Below are positions 34,882-42,986 of a stretch of 64,000 bases of DNA, in pieces (positions within the stretch are counted from its first letter, which is position 1; the number at the start of each line of letters is the position of its first letter). The stretch lies in assembly GCA_964500205.1 (NCBI GenBank), contig CAZCNS010000005.1, positions 186,001 to 250,000 of the forward strand, given 5' to 3'. The notes beneath the pieces were generated by a model. The model was given only the letters and a program-made list of their open reading frames with translations. It searched no databases and had not been told where the DNA came from. Made by a program: the position numbers and the translations under genes. The stretch is from UBA10329 sp964500205 (GTDB lineage: Bacteria; Bacteroidota; Bacteroidia; UBA10329).

Positions 34882-34922
34882 CCCCCACATTCGTATATTC
34901 GTATGGATTCGTAATTCGCGGA
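34882..34922 (-). repeat. ACGAAT-rich repeat R3, inverted relative to R1/R2
   Basis: Read on the minus strand it has GCGAATTACGAAT, four bases, ACGAATATACGAATG and then a G run, matching R1 at about 29 of 32 positions. It ends 10 bases before the GxxExxY reading (34871) and 16 bases before the cysD stop. Together with R1/R2 it forms inverted arms around the GxxExxY gene. Confidence 0.85.
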
Positions 34923-34938
34923 TTAAGATTTGTTTACC

Positions 34939-35850
34939 TCAGAAATAGCCTTGTTTCTTACGGTCTTCCATAGCAGCCTCGCTGCGCTTGTCGTCCTGGC
35001 GGCTTCCTCTTTCTGTAACGCGCGATGACGCAACCTCCTCGATGATCTCTACCAGTGTTGAGGCATCGGAAACGGTGGCTCCCGTGCAGGTCATGTCACC
35101 GATGGTGCGGAAGCGCACCTGCATCTCGCGCAAGGACTCCCTTTCACTCTCGCGCAGGTTCATGAACTCGGAGTAGGCGTACAGCGCACCGTCACGCTCG
35201 AAGCACAGCCGCTTGTGGGTGAAGTAGATGCTCGGCATGGGGATGTTCTCCATGAGGATGTACTGCCACACGTCCATCTCGGTCCAGTTGCTGATGGGGA
35301 ACACACGGAAATGCTCGCCCATGTGTTTACGGCCGTTGAACAGATTCCACAGTTCTGGCCGCTGGTTCTTAGGGTCCCATTGACCAAAATCGTCACGGTG
35401 CGAGAAGAACCGCTCTTTGGCACGGGCCTTTTCCTCGTCCCTGCGCCCGCCACCGAGAGCCGCATCGTATTTTCCTTGCTCCAACGAGTCGAGCAGCGTG
35501 ACGGTCTGTAAGGCATTGCGGCTGGCGTTGTAGCCTTTTTCCTCTACCGCCTGGCCCTTGTCGATGGATTCCTGTACCGAGCCTACCACCAGCTTTACAC
35601 CAAGCCGCTGCACCAGCTCATCGCGGTAGGCGATGGTCTCCGGAAAGTTGTGTCCCGTATCGACATGAAGCAGCGGGAACGGGATGCTGGCGGGGTAGAA
35701 CGCCTTCATCGCCAAGTGCGTCATCACGATGGAGTCTTTCCCTCCGGAAAAGAGCAGCACAGGGTTCTCGAACTGCGCTGCCACTTCGCGCATCACGAAT
35801 ATGGACTCGGCCTCCAGTTCGCGGAGGTGGTTCAGTTTGTACGTATCCAT
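34939..35850 (-). CDS. cysD: Sulfate adenylyltransferase subunit 2
   Basis: A 303-residue PP-loop enzyme that adenylates sulfate, partner of CysN. The ATP-binding SGGKDSIVMTHLA lies near residues 35-47, then HVDTGHNFPETI and the conserved basic ALGGGRRDEEKARAKER. The tail GSRQDDKRSEAAMEDRKKQGYF is typical of CysD. It is the second gene of the minus-strand operon, with repeat R4 between it and cysC and R3 after it. Confidence 0.96.
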   Translation of the reverse strand: MDTYKLNHLRELEAESIFVMREVAAQFENPVLLFSGGKDSIVMTHLAMKAFYPASIPFPLLHVDTGHNFPETIAYRDELVQRLGVKLVVGSVQESIDKGQAVEEKGYNASRNALQTVTLLDSLEQGKYDAALGGGRRDEEKARAKERFFSHRDDFGQWDPKNQRPELWNLFNGRKHMGEHFRVFPISNWTEMDVWQYILMENIPMPSIYFTHKRLCFERDGALYAYSEFMNLRESERESLREMQVRFRTIGDMTCTGATVSDASTLVEIIEEVASSRVTERGSRQDDKRSEAAMEDRKKQGYF

Positions 35851-35858
35851 TTGTTTAT

Positions 35859-35892
35859 CAACGAATTACGAATTCTACGAATTTATGAATGG
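35859..35892 (+). repeat. ACGAAT-rich repeat R4 overlapping the cysC 3' end
   Basis: Reads ACGAATTACGAATT, CTACGAAT and TTATGAATGG in the same orientation as R1/R2. It fills the 32-base cysC-cysD gap and supplies the last codons and the stop of cysC (ending HHS), so insertion probably changed the C-terminus of CysC. Confidence 0.75.
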
Positions 35893-36491
35893 TGTGAAGG
35901 CGCGATTCTGTCCTTGATGGCCCAAAGAATCTGAGAAGCGCATTGCTGCACGGTTCGGCCTTCGGTGGGCACATCGATAAAATCTTGAACAGGAGGCTCA
36001 AAAGGAGCATCCAGACCTGTGAAATTCTTGATCTCGCCTGCCCGTGCTTTTTTGTAAAGCCCTTTAACATCCCGCTGCTCGCATACTTCAAAGGGCGTGT
36101 TGATGAAAATTTCAATGAAATCATCCTCACCGATGATGTCCCTTGCCTGCTGCCGCATGGCAATAGTAGGACTGACGAAGCAGCAGATGGTGATGATGCC
36201 GCAGTTGGAGAACAGCTTGGCCACCTCAGCTATCCTGCGGATGTTCTCGGTGCGGTCGGCCTCGGTGAAACCGAGGTTGCTGTTGATGCCCGTGCGCACG
36301 TTGTCGCCATCAAGCACTTGTGTCAACCGCCCTTCACTATGAAGGATTCGCTCCAATGCAACCGCAATGGTGGTCTTGCCAGAGCCGCTGAGACCCGTCA
36401 TCCATACCACCAGACCTCGCTGCCTAAGCAGTTTCTCCTTGGCCTCGCGGGGAAGGATGCGGTCGAATGTGGGGTGGAGGTCGGTGCTCAT
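35883..36491 (-). CDS. cysC: Adenylylsulfate (APS) kinase
   Basis: A 202-residue kinase that turns APS into PAPS. P-loop GLSGSGKTT (about residues 34-42), DGDNVRTGINSNLGFTEADR for APS binding, and the lid region KKARAGEIKNFTGLDAPFEPP. The ATG at 36491 gives the standard length; earlier codons are not family-like. The last residues come from repeat R4. No cysH or other PAPS reductase is nearby, so PAPS could serve sulfotransferases instead of assimilation. Confidence 0.95.
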   Translation of the reverse strand: MSTDLHPTFDRILPREAKEKLLRQRGLVVWMTGLSGSGKTTIAVALERILHSEGRLTQVLDGDNVRTGINSNLGFTEADRTENIRRIAEVAKLFSNCGIITICCFVSPTIAMRQQARDIIGEDDFIEIFINTPFEVCEQRDVKGLYKKARAGEIKNFTGLDAPFEPPVQDFIDVPTEGRTVQQCASQILWAIKDRIAPSHHS

Positions 36492-36507
36492 CTCTTGAAG
36501 CGGGCGG

Positions 36508-36515
36508 CAAAGGTA
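36508..36515 (-). promoter_or_regulatory. -7 promoter box TACCTTTG for the cys operon
   Basis: A perfect TAnnTTTG box on the minus strand, 16 bases before the cysC start. A matching -33 TTG is not clear. On the plus strand GACCTTTG at 36559-36566 could serve the divergent YihY gene. Confidence 0.5.
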
Positions 36516-36572
36516 CGGTCTGACAGAAAGCGCTCGGATTGAACGCTTTCCCTTCACGACCTTTGACGCCTA

Positions 36573-37589
36573 ATGCTCCGCAAACTAATTGTTGCCCTTT
36601 TGCGCCTGCCGTTGGTCAGAGACCTGCTTGCTTTCTCCAAGCGGGTGCGCATCCCCGGCTTCGATGGACTGCCGCTTTATGATGTGGCAGCATTTTTCAT
36701 TACCGGCATACAGAAAGGCTCACTGAATATTCGCGCCTCATCGGTGGCATACAATTTCATCGTGGCCATTTTCCCTGCCATCATTTTCCTGTTCACGCTG
36801 CTGGCCTACATCCCTTACGATGGTTTTCAGGAGCAGCTTCTCACTCTGATGAAGGAATTTCTTCCAACAGACACCTACAAGGTGGTGCGCGAAACCTTCG
36901 AGGACGTGATCACCCGCCAACGTACTGGGCTGTTGTCCATCACCGTGCTGTCGGCCCTCTATTTCAGCACCACAGGCATCAGTTCGCTCATTGACGGCTT
37001 CAATGCCACTTATCATGAGCATGAGACGCGATCCTTCATCGTGCAGCGGGCGGTGTCGTTGGGCATCATGCTGCTGCTGGTGCTCATCACGGTCATTGCC
37101 ATTGGGCTGATCGTGTTCGGGCAGATGGGCATCGATCTCATGGAGAGCCATGGCATCATAAAAGGAATGGGTGCAGTTATCGGTGTGAATGCGGTGCGCT
37201 GGGGCACCATCCTGCTGCTACTTTTCTTCGGAGTATCTGTACTATACTCCTTCGGTCCGGCCCGGAAGACGCGTTGGCGATTCTTCACCGCAGGGGCCAC
37301 CCTCGCCACGGGTCTGGTGGTGATCACCTCCTCCGGCTTCCGCTATTTCGTAGAGCATTTCGGGACTTACAACAAGCTGTACGGTTCCATCGGGACCTTG
37401 CTGGTGGTCATGCTCTGGATGCTTATCAACAGCATGGTACTCCTCATCGGTTTTGAGCTGAATGCAAGTATTGAACGCGCCAAGTTGCATGAGCGGGATG
37501 CCCGCGAGCGGACCTTGGGCCTCAGTATCGAGAAGGCCATTGAGCAAGGCGACCCGGAAAAGGTGGGGGATGGAACAGCCGAAGGATGA
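36573..37589 (+). CDS. YihY/virulence factor BrkB family membrane protein
   Basis: A 338-residue protein with six helices. Conserved parts include GSLNIRASSVAYNFIVAIFP near residue 50, TGISSLIDGFNATY, and near the end YNKLYGSIGTLLVVMLWMLI and LLIGFELNASIE. Once misnamed RNase BN, the family is a membrane transporter or flippase-like group of unsettled function. The cytoplasmic tail is charged. It is transcribed divergently from cysC over an 81-base gap. Confidence 0.9.
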   Translation: MLRKLIVALLRLPLVRDLLAFSKRVRIPGFDGLPLYDVAAFFITGIQKGSLNIRASSVAYNFIVAIFPAIIFLFTLLAYIPYDGFQEQLLTLMKEFLPTDTYKVVRETFEDVITRQRTGLLSITVLSALYFSTTGISSLIDGFNATYHEHETRSFIVQRAVSLGIMLLLVLITVIAIGLIVFGQMGIDLMESHGIIKGMGAVIGVNAVRWGTILLLLFFGVSVLYSFGPARKTRWRFFTAGATLATGLVVITSSGFRYFVEHFGTYNKLYGSIGTLLVVMLWMLINSMVLLIGFELNASIERAKLHERDARERTLGLSIEKAIEQGDPEKVGDGTAEG

Positions 37590-37671
37590 AGTACTGCTGG
37601 ATGTCATGAGGTGGAACTGCGCAATGTGACGTTGTTTCGCACCTTCGTGGCCCCAATAAATCCTCCCCCCA

Positions 37672-38529
37672 ATGGACAAACTCCGTATCGCTATCCAGAA
37701 ATCAGGAAGACTGAACGAGGACTCTGTGAAGCTCTTGAAAGATTGCGGCATTGTGATCGATAACGGCAAAGAGCAGCTCAAGGCCAGCGCGGCCAACTTC
37801 CCGCTCGATGTGCTGTATCTCCGCAACGATGACATTCCGCAGTATCTGGAGGACGGGGTGGCCGACATCGCCATCGTGGGCGAGAATCTTTTGGAGGAAA
37901 AACAGAAAGAGGTGACAGTGGCCCTGAAGCTCGGATTCTCCAAATGTCGCCTCTCGCTGGCCGTGCCCAAGGATACCGTTGTGGATGGACTTTCTTTTTT
38001 CAGGGGAAAAAGAATCGCAACCTCCTATCCAGTGACGTTGCAGAGTTTTCTGGCCTCAGAGAACATCGAGGCCGACATCCACGAGATCTCAGGCTCGGTG
38101 GAGATAGCCCCCAACATCGGGCTTGCCGATGCCATCTGCGATCTGGTGAGCAGCGGAAGCACGCTGTTCAAGAACGGGCTTGAGGAGACCCACGTGATCC
38201 TGCGCTCAGAGGCAGTGATGGCGGTCGGTCCGCGCATCAGTGCCGAAGCTGACGCGCTTTTGCAGAAACTGCTCTTCAGGATGCGGTCTGTGCTGCGGGC
38301 TCGCAGGTCCAAGTACATCCTGATGAATGTGCCGAACGACAAGATCGCCATCATCTCCAAGATCCTACCCGTGCTGAAAAGCCCCACAGTGATGCCGCTG
38401 GCCGAGGAGGGCTGGAGCTCGCTGCACTCTGTGATCGATGAGGACAAGTTCTGGGAGGTGATAGATGAGCTGAAGGCCAATGGAGCCGAGGGCATCCTCG
38501 TGGTGCCGATAGAAAAGATGGTGGTATGA
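37672..38529 (+). CDS. hisG: ATP phosphoribosyltransferase, long form
   Basis: A 285-residue HisG: first enzyme of histidine synthesis, joining ATP and PRPP. It has two periplasmic-binding-like lobes (LRIAIQKSGRLNEDS, the PRPP site GSVEIAPNIGLADAICDLVSSGST) and the C-terminal regulatory domain (about residues 210-285, ending LVVPIEKMV), which binds histidine and makes HisZ unnecessary. No other his gene is next to it, unlike the common hisGDCB operon. The stop overlaps the next start (ATGA). Confidence 0.96.
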   Translation: MDKLRIAIQKSGRLNEDSVKLLKDCGIVIDNGKEQLKASAANFPLDVLYLRNDDIPQYLEDGVADIAIVGENLLEEKQKEVTVALKLGFSKCRLSLAVPKDTVVDGLSFFRGKRIATSYPVTLQSFLASENIEADIHEISGSVEIAPNIGLADAICDLVSSGSTLFKNGLEETHVILRSEAVMAVGPRISAEADALLQKLLFRMRSVLRARRSKYILMNVPNDKIAIISKILPVLKSPTVMPLAEEGWSSLHSVIDEDKFWEVIDELKANGAEGILVVPIEKMVV

Positions 38530-38921
38530 CCATGCCCACGGCCCGCTCCCTCTTCTTGCTCTCGGTGATGACCCTCTTCGCGGGCTTCGCGCTTACGGTG
38601 GGCGGTTGGGCCGGGGCCGCTGCGGTCTCAGCTGTTGGAAGCATCGGTGTGCTGTGGTTTCATTTCTCCTTCCATTTCGGCCCTGATGGGAAACGTTGGC
38701 AGGTATGGCCGCAGCATTTTATCCTTGTCGTCTTCATCATCGCGAATCTGCTGCGCGGCCTCGGGGTGGAATTCGCCTCTGTGCTTTTCATCCTGCTCAT
38801 CGCGGCCATTCTGGCCAATGTCTTTGTCAGTGCCGCGCCAGTGAAGATGAGCATTGGCAAGGAGGAAACGGGCGCGAAGAAAGATTCCTCTGAAACTTCG
38901 GAAGGACGAATTTTGCCCTGA
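38526..38921 (+). CDS. Hypothetical membrane protein
   Basis: A 131-residue protein with four hydrophobic segments (about residues 7-25, 27-47, 62-80 and 82-102) and a hydrophilic tail rich in Lys, Glu and Ser. The start overlaps the hisG stop by four bases, and its own stop shares a base with the next ATG, so all three genes are translationally coupled. No family is recognised. A Met two codons in (38532) is an alternative start. Confidence 0.65.
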   Translation: MTMPTARSLFLLSVMTLFAGFALTVGGWAGAAAVSAVGSIGVLWFHFSFHFGPDGKRWQVWPQHFILVVFIIANLLRGLGVEFASVLFILLIAAILANVFVSAAPVKMSIGKEETGAKKDSSETSEGRILP

Positions 38922-39979
38922 TGGAAACGATGCGCTTGTATATCCGCGACACCAGCTGCATTTCTCCGCAGCAGACCATCGGTGGGAATTTCTTCAGCAC
39001 ACCGCTGAAGATTCACAGCGGGTCTCAGTACTGGGCGGTGGAACCCGAGTATGTCGGAGTGATTCCCAATGGCCTTTTGCGCAGGATGGGCAAGTCGGTG
39101 CGCATGGCAACGGGCGCGGCCATGCCACTGCTGAACCGCTGGCAGGTCGAGGGCATTATCATCGGCACCACCGATGGAGGCATGGAGGACTGCCACCGCT
39201 TTCTCAACCAGGTGATCGAGTACAATGAAGGAACGCTCACGCCTACGGGCTTTGTGCAGGGCAGCCCCAGCGCGGTAGCGGGCGGTCTCGCGCTCATGTC
39301 GCGCAATTCGGGCTACAACAACACCCACGCTAACAAGGGCCTTTCCTTCGAGAACTGCCTGCTGGACGCCTGGATGCTGCTGAAGGAAAAGGAGGCGCAA
39401 AATTTGTTGGTGGGCAACGTGGAAGAGATCTCGCCCGCTCAATACCGTATCGAGACACTTGCGGGCTTCATCAAAAAGGAAAACACCACCTCCGAGACCG
39501 TTCTTACCTCGCGGACGCAGGGCGCGGTGTACGGGGAGGGCGCGGCCATGTTTGTCATCAGTTCCGATGCCGCAGGTGCACTTGCTGCGATAACGGATGT
39601 GGACATGGTGTCCAATGCCACGCAGGAGGAGCTGAAGACCGTGGTCCGCAATTTTCTGGGGAGAAACGGCCTCGGCCCTGCCGATCTGGATGCGCTTCTG
39701 CTCGGCTACGCTGGTGATGCTATATCAGACCATTGGTATGATGCCATTGCAGGTCTTTTCCCTTCGGAAACGGGCCGCATCAGCTACAAGAACCTGTTCG
39801 GGGAGTCGCCCTCGGCAAGTGCGTTCGCGGCATGGTATGCCAGTGGGCTGTTGCAGGGCAATGCTGCGGTGGGCCTGTCGATGCTGAAACCTACGGAACG
39901 CGAGGTCAAAAGGGTGCTCATCTACAACCACTATCAGGGTAGGCAGCATGGGCTGATCCTGATGGAGTCAGTCAGCTAA
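38921..39979 (+). CDS. Beta-ketoacyl synthase-like protein without the usual catalytic residues
   Basis: A 352-residue thiolase-fold protein. It has the KS-like IIIGTTDGGMEDCHRFLNQV, the helix region GFVQGSPSAVAGGLALMS where active enzymes have A-C-x-S/G, and KNLFGESPSASAFAAWYASG where active enzymes have K-x-x-x-G-H. The nucleophile Cys and one catalytic His are therefore not visible. From memory, similar truncated ketosynthase-like proteins occur with aryl-polyene/flexirubin genes in Bacteroidota, in part as chain-length-factor-like partners. Here it is coupled to hisG and no other such genes are present. Function unknown; it may have a structural or acyl-binding role. Confidence 0.72.
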   Translation: METMRLYIRDTSCISPQQTIGGNFFSTPLKIHSGSQYWAVEPEYVGVIPNGLLRRMGKSVRMATGAAMPLLNRWQVEGIIIGTTDGGMEDCHRFLNQVIEYNEGTLTPTGFVQGSPSAVAGGLALMSRNSGYNNTHANKGLSFENCLLDAWMLLKEKEAQNLLVGNVEEISPAQYRIETLAGFIKKENTTSETVLTSRTQGAVYGEGAAMFVISSDAAGALAAITDVDMVSNATQEELKTVVRNFLGRNGLGPADLDALLLGYAGDAISDHWYDAIAGLFPSETGRISYKNLFGESPSASAFAAWYASGLLQGNAAVGLSMLKPTEREVKRVLIYNHYQGRQHGLILMESVS

Positions 39980-40506
39980 ACGAACCGCTCATCGGCCTCC
40001 ATCACATGGCCGCAGCTACCGCAGGTGCGCAGGAACTCCGACCCGTAGAATTCCCTGAACCTCGGCAGGAAATCCTTCTCGATGTTGGTAAGCGGGAAAT
40101 AGGTCTCGTGCAGCTTTTTGTTGCATTTCTCGCAGAACCAAAGCAGGCCGTCCTTCATGTCCGTGCCCCTGCGCACGCGCTCGATCACCAGGCCCACGCT
40201 GCCGGCAGAACGCATGGGCGAGTGCGGCACCTTGGCGGGCAGCAGGAACATCTCTCCCGCGTTGATCGGCACGTCCACCGCCCTTCCATCTTCCTGAATA
40301 CGGACGTTGATATCGCCCTCCAGTTGGAAGAACAGTTCCTCGCTCTCGTTGTAGTGATAGTCCTTCCGAGCATTGGGGCCGCCCACCACCATTACGATGT
40401 AATCGCCCGCCTCGGTGTAGAGGTTCTTGTTGCCCACGGGCGGTTTCAACAGGTCACGGTTGTCATCGATCCATTGTTGCAGGTTAAAAGGAGGTCTGAT
40501 CGGCAT
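39976..40506 (-). CDS. nbaC: 3-hydroxyanthranilate 3,4-dioxygenase
   Basis: A 176-residue cupin enzyme of the kynurenine pathway; it opens 3-hydroxyanthranilate toward quinolinate and NAD. It begins PFNLQQWIDDNRDLLKPPVG. The Fe ligands are in DYHYNESEELFFQ (His, Glu) and PHSPMRS (His). Four C-terminal Cys (FCEKC and TCGSCG) form the rubredoxin-like Fe site of the bacterial type. The ATG at 40506 fits the family; an extra 20 residues upstream are not conserved. It converges on the KS-like gene with a 4-base overlap. The remaining kynurenine genes are not in the window. Confidence 0.94.
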   Translation of the reverse strand: MPIRPPFNLQQWIDDNRDLLKPPVGNKNLYTEAGDYIVMVVGGPNARKDYHYNESEELFFQLEGDINVRIQEDGRAVDVPINAGEMFLLPAKVPHSPMRSAGSVGLVIERVRRGTDMKDGLLWFCEKCNKKLHETYFPLTNIEKDFLPRFREFYGSEFLRTCGSCGHVMEADERFV

Positions 40507-40592
40507 GTGTCTGTTTTTGATGCTGACCAAGGTAAGGGGGTTTGTTGAAATGAGTGATGATGTCACTCGGAACCCCGTTTAACTTTACCCCC

Positions 40593-42098
40593 ATGGGCAT
40601 CCGCTCCATCCTTAGCCGTCCATTTGCCGCAATCATCGATGCGCAGACGCGCAGGTGGTCATCCCGCCCCGTTGAAACCCAGAAAGCGGTGCTGCAAAGC
40701 ATCATTTCAAAGGCGAAGGACACGGTGTTCGGCAAGGAACACGGGTTCGCTTTTATCAAGAATCACAGCGAATTTGCCAAACAAGTGCCCATCCGTGATT
40801 ACGAGGGCCTTCGACCTTGGATGGAGCGCGTGGTAAGCGGTGAGAGCAACGTGCTATGGCCAGGCAAGCCGCTCTATTTCGCGAAGACGAGCGGAACCAC
40901 ATCCGGTGTGAAATACATCCCCATCACCCGCGAGAGCATTCCCAACCACATCAACGGGGCAAGGAATGCTCTGCTCAACTATGTGCATGAAACGGGCAAT
41001 TCGGCCTTTCTCGATGGCAAACTCATCTTCTTGAGCGGAAGCCCGGAGATGGAGTTGAAGAACGGCATCCATGTGGGGCGGCTTTCTGGCATCAGCAACC
41101 ATTTTGTTCCCTCATATCTGCGCACCAACCAGCTTCCAAGCTACGCTGCCAACTGCATCGCAGACTGGGAGACGAAACTCGATGCCATTGTGGAGGAGAC
41201 CTTGGCCGCTCGCATGACCCTCATCAGTGGTATCCCCTCGTGGGTGCAGATGTACTTCGACCGCATCAATGCGCGGACGGGAAAGCCAGTGAAGGATGTG
41301 TTCCCCGACTTCTCGCTGTTCGTCTATGGCGGTGTGAACTACGAGCCTTACCGTGCCAAGATGGAGGCAAGCTTAGGCCGAAAAGTGGACAGCATCGAGC
41401 TATTCCCCGCCTCCGAGGGGTTCTTCGCTTATCAGGATCAGCAAGGAGACCCGGGTCTGCTGCTCTTGTTGGATGCGGGCATCTTCTACGAGTTCATCCC
41501 TGCCGAGGAATACTTCAACGAGCATCCCACGCGCCTCACCATCGGGGAGGTGGAGTTGGGGAGGAATTACGCCCTGATCGTGAGCAGCAACGCGGGCCTG
41601 TGGGCTTACAGCATTGGCGACACGGTGCAGTTCGTGTCGAAAGACCCGTACCGCCTTATCGTGTCTGGCCGCATCAAGCATTTCACCTCGGCTTTCGGGG
41701 AACATGTGATTGCCAAGGAGGTGGAATCCGCACTGAAAGATGCCTCGGAAGGGCTGGATGTGGAAGTGGTCGATTTCCACGTGGCCCCGCAAGTGAATCC
41801 TCCAGAGGGCGGGCTTCCTTATCACGAGTGGTTCATCAGCTTCGCGAAAACGCCAGAAGACATGACCACATTCGCGCAGCGAATCGATGTGGCCATGCAG
41901 CAGCAGAACATCTATTACCGCGACCTGATTGAGGGGAACATCCTGCGGCCGGCTGTCATTACCGAGGTAGTGGAGGATGCGTTTATCCTCTACGCGAAAG
42001 CGGAGGGCAGATTGGGAGGGCAGTTCAAGCTGCCGCGGCTGGCGAATGACCGGAAGGTGGCGGACAGGCTTTTGTCAGGAGTAGGCAACGTTCCTTAA
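40593..42098 (+). CDS. GH3-family acyl-adenylating protein
   Basis: A 501-residue member of the GH3 auxin-responsive promoter family, an ANL-like acyl-acid amido synthetase fold. Visible parts: the phosphate-binding loop KTSGTTSGVKYIPIT near residue 95, LFPASEGFFAYQ, YALIVSSNAGLWAYSIGDTV, and the C-terminal HEWFISFAKTPED. Plant members link acids such as indole acetate to amino acids; bacterial substrates are unknown. The ATG at 40593 follows TAACTTTA, close to a -7 box. It is divergent from the 3-hydroxyanthranilate dioxygenase gene, but a joint role is speculative. Confidence 0.88.
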   Translation: MGIRSILSRPFAAIIDAQTRRWSSRPVETQKAVLQSIISKAKDTVFGKEHGFAFIKNHSEFAKQVPIRDYEGLRPWMERVVSGESNVLWPGKPLYFAKTSGTTSGVKYIPITRESIPNHINGARNALLNYVHETGNSAFLDGKLIFLSGSPEMELKNGIHVGRLSGISNHFVPSYLRTNQLPSYAANCIADWETKLDAIVEETLAARMTLISGIPSWVQMYFDRINARTGKPVKDVFPDFSLFVYGGVNYEPYRAKMEASLGRKVDSIELFPASEGFFAYQDQQGDPGLLLLLDAGIFYEFIPAEEYFNEHPTRLTIGEVELGRNYALIVSSNAGLWAYSIGDTVQFVSKDPYRLIVSGRIKHFTSAFGEHVIAKEVESALKDASEGLDVEVVDFHVAPQVNPPEGGLPYHEWFISFAKTPEDMTTFAQRIDVAMQQQNIYYRDLIEGNILRPAVITEVVEDAFILYAKAEGRLGGQFKLPRLANDRKVADRLLSGVGNVP

Positions 42099-42132
42099 CT
42101 TCACCGTTTGAAATTCAATAGATGATCAAGAA

Positions 42133-42516
42133 ATGAAGAATTTGTTGTTCCTGATTCCGTTAAGCCTCACGCTCACACTTACTGTTGCGCAGGAAGCAAA
42201 AGATCTTGTGGGTAAGAAATGGGTCACAGAGGCCCATGAGGTGGAAGGCCAGCGTTTTGCCACCCAGACACCCGATGGAGACGGCACGGTGTTCAACGAG
42301 GACGGTACTTACACCTCGGTAGATAATGGCATCACCTCATCAGGTACATGGCGGTTGGACCCGGAGACCGGCAAGTTGAAATTTAAGAATGACAAGGAGG
42401 AAACCGCGTTGAATGTGGAGGTGGTGGTTCTCACTGATGAGGAGTTCATCCTCCGGATGCGCACAAAAGGTCGTGTGATGGATGTGGTGATGAAAGCTAA
42501 ACCCGCAGGCGAATAA
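42133..42516 (+). CDS. Exported lipocalin-like protein, copy 1
   Basis: A 127-residue protein with signal peptide (ending LTVAQ). The mature part has VGKKWVTEAHEVEG, FNEDGTYTSVDNG, GTWRLDPETGKL, LTDEEFILRM, the strand order of the small Bacteroidota lipocalin-like family. Ligand unknown. The next gene is a paralogue of similar length on the same strand. Confidence 0.75.
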   Translation: MKNLLFLIPLSLTLTLTVAQEAKDLVGKKWVTEAHEVEGQRFATQTPDGDGTVFNEDGTYTSVDNGITSSGTWRLDPETGKLKFKNDKEETALNVEVVVLTDEEFILRMRTKGRVMDVVMKAKPAGE

Positions 42517-42541
42517 GCTTCAGTGCAGTAATTAGATGCGG

Positions 42542-42549
42542 TACCTTCG
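42542..42549 (+). promoter_or_regulatory. -7-like box TACCTTCG
   Basis: TAnnTTCG variant of the -7 box, 25 bases before the ATG at 42574. The same TTCG variant is seen before 48292 and, on the minus strand, before the 46321 gene. Confidence 0.4.
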
Positions 42550-42573
42550 TATTTTCAACTGAAAAGATACAAT

Positions 42574-42969
42574 ATGATGAAGACAATGTTCACTGCGGCT
42601 TTTTTGCTCTTCGGACTCAGTGCTTTTGCGCAGAATGAAGTGATGCTCACTGGCAAGAAGTGGGTTGTCGATCATGTTGAAAAGGCTACCACAGGGGAGA
42701 ATAGCAAACGTGCAGCATCACCAAGTCCGCAAGCAGGAGACGGTATCATTTTCAATGCAGACGGAACCTACGTTTCCGTTGACCAGGGAAGGCAAACGAA
42801 AGGAACATGGGATTTGAGTGAGGGAGGTAAACGACTCGTCTTCAGGACGGAGGATATCTCCCAGACGACTGATCTTCGAATTGTCTCCATCAATGAGCAG
42901 GAGGCAATCATCGTTACGAAGGTCAAGGGAGACGACCTCCACGCAAGGTTGCGTGTCGCAGCAGAATAA
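42574..42969 (+). CDS. Exported lipocalin-like protein, copy 2
   Basis: A 131-residue paralogue of the preceding gene: signal peptide ending SAFAQ, then TGKKWVVDHVEK, FNADGTYVSVDQG, KGTWDLSEGGKRLVF, INEQEAIIVTKVKG. The sequences are well diverged, so the duplication is old. It has its own promoter-like box. Function unknown. Confidence 0.75.
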   Translation: MMKTMFTAAFLLFGLSAFAQNEVMLTGKKWVVDHVEKATTGENSKRAASPSPQAGDGIIFNADGTYVSVDQGRQTKGTWDLSEGGKRLVFRTEDISQTTDLRIVSINEQEAIIVTKVKGDDLHARLRVAAE

Positions 42970-42986
42970 GCGGCCGCAGGTAAGCC

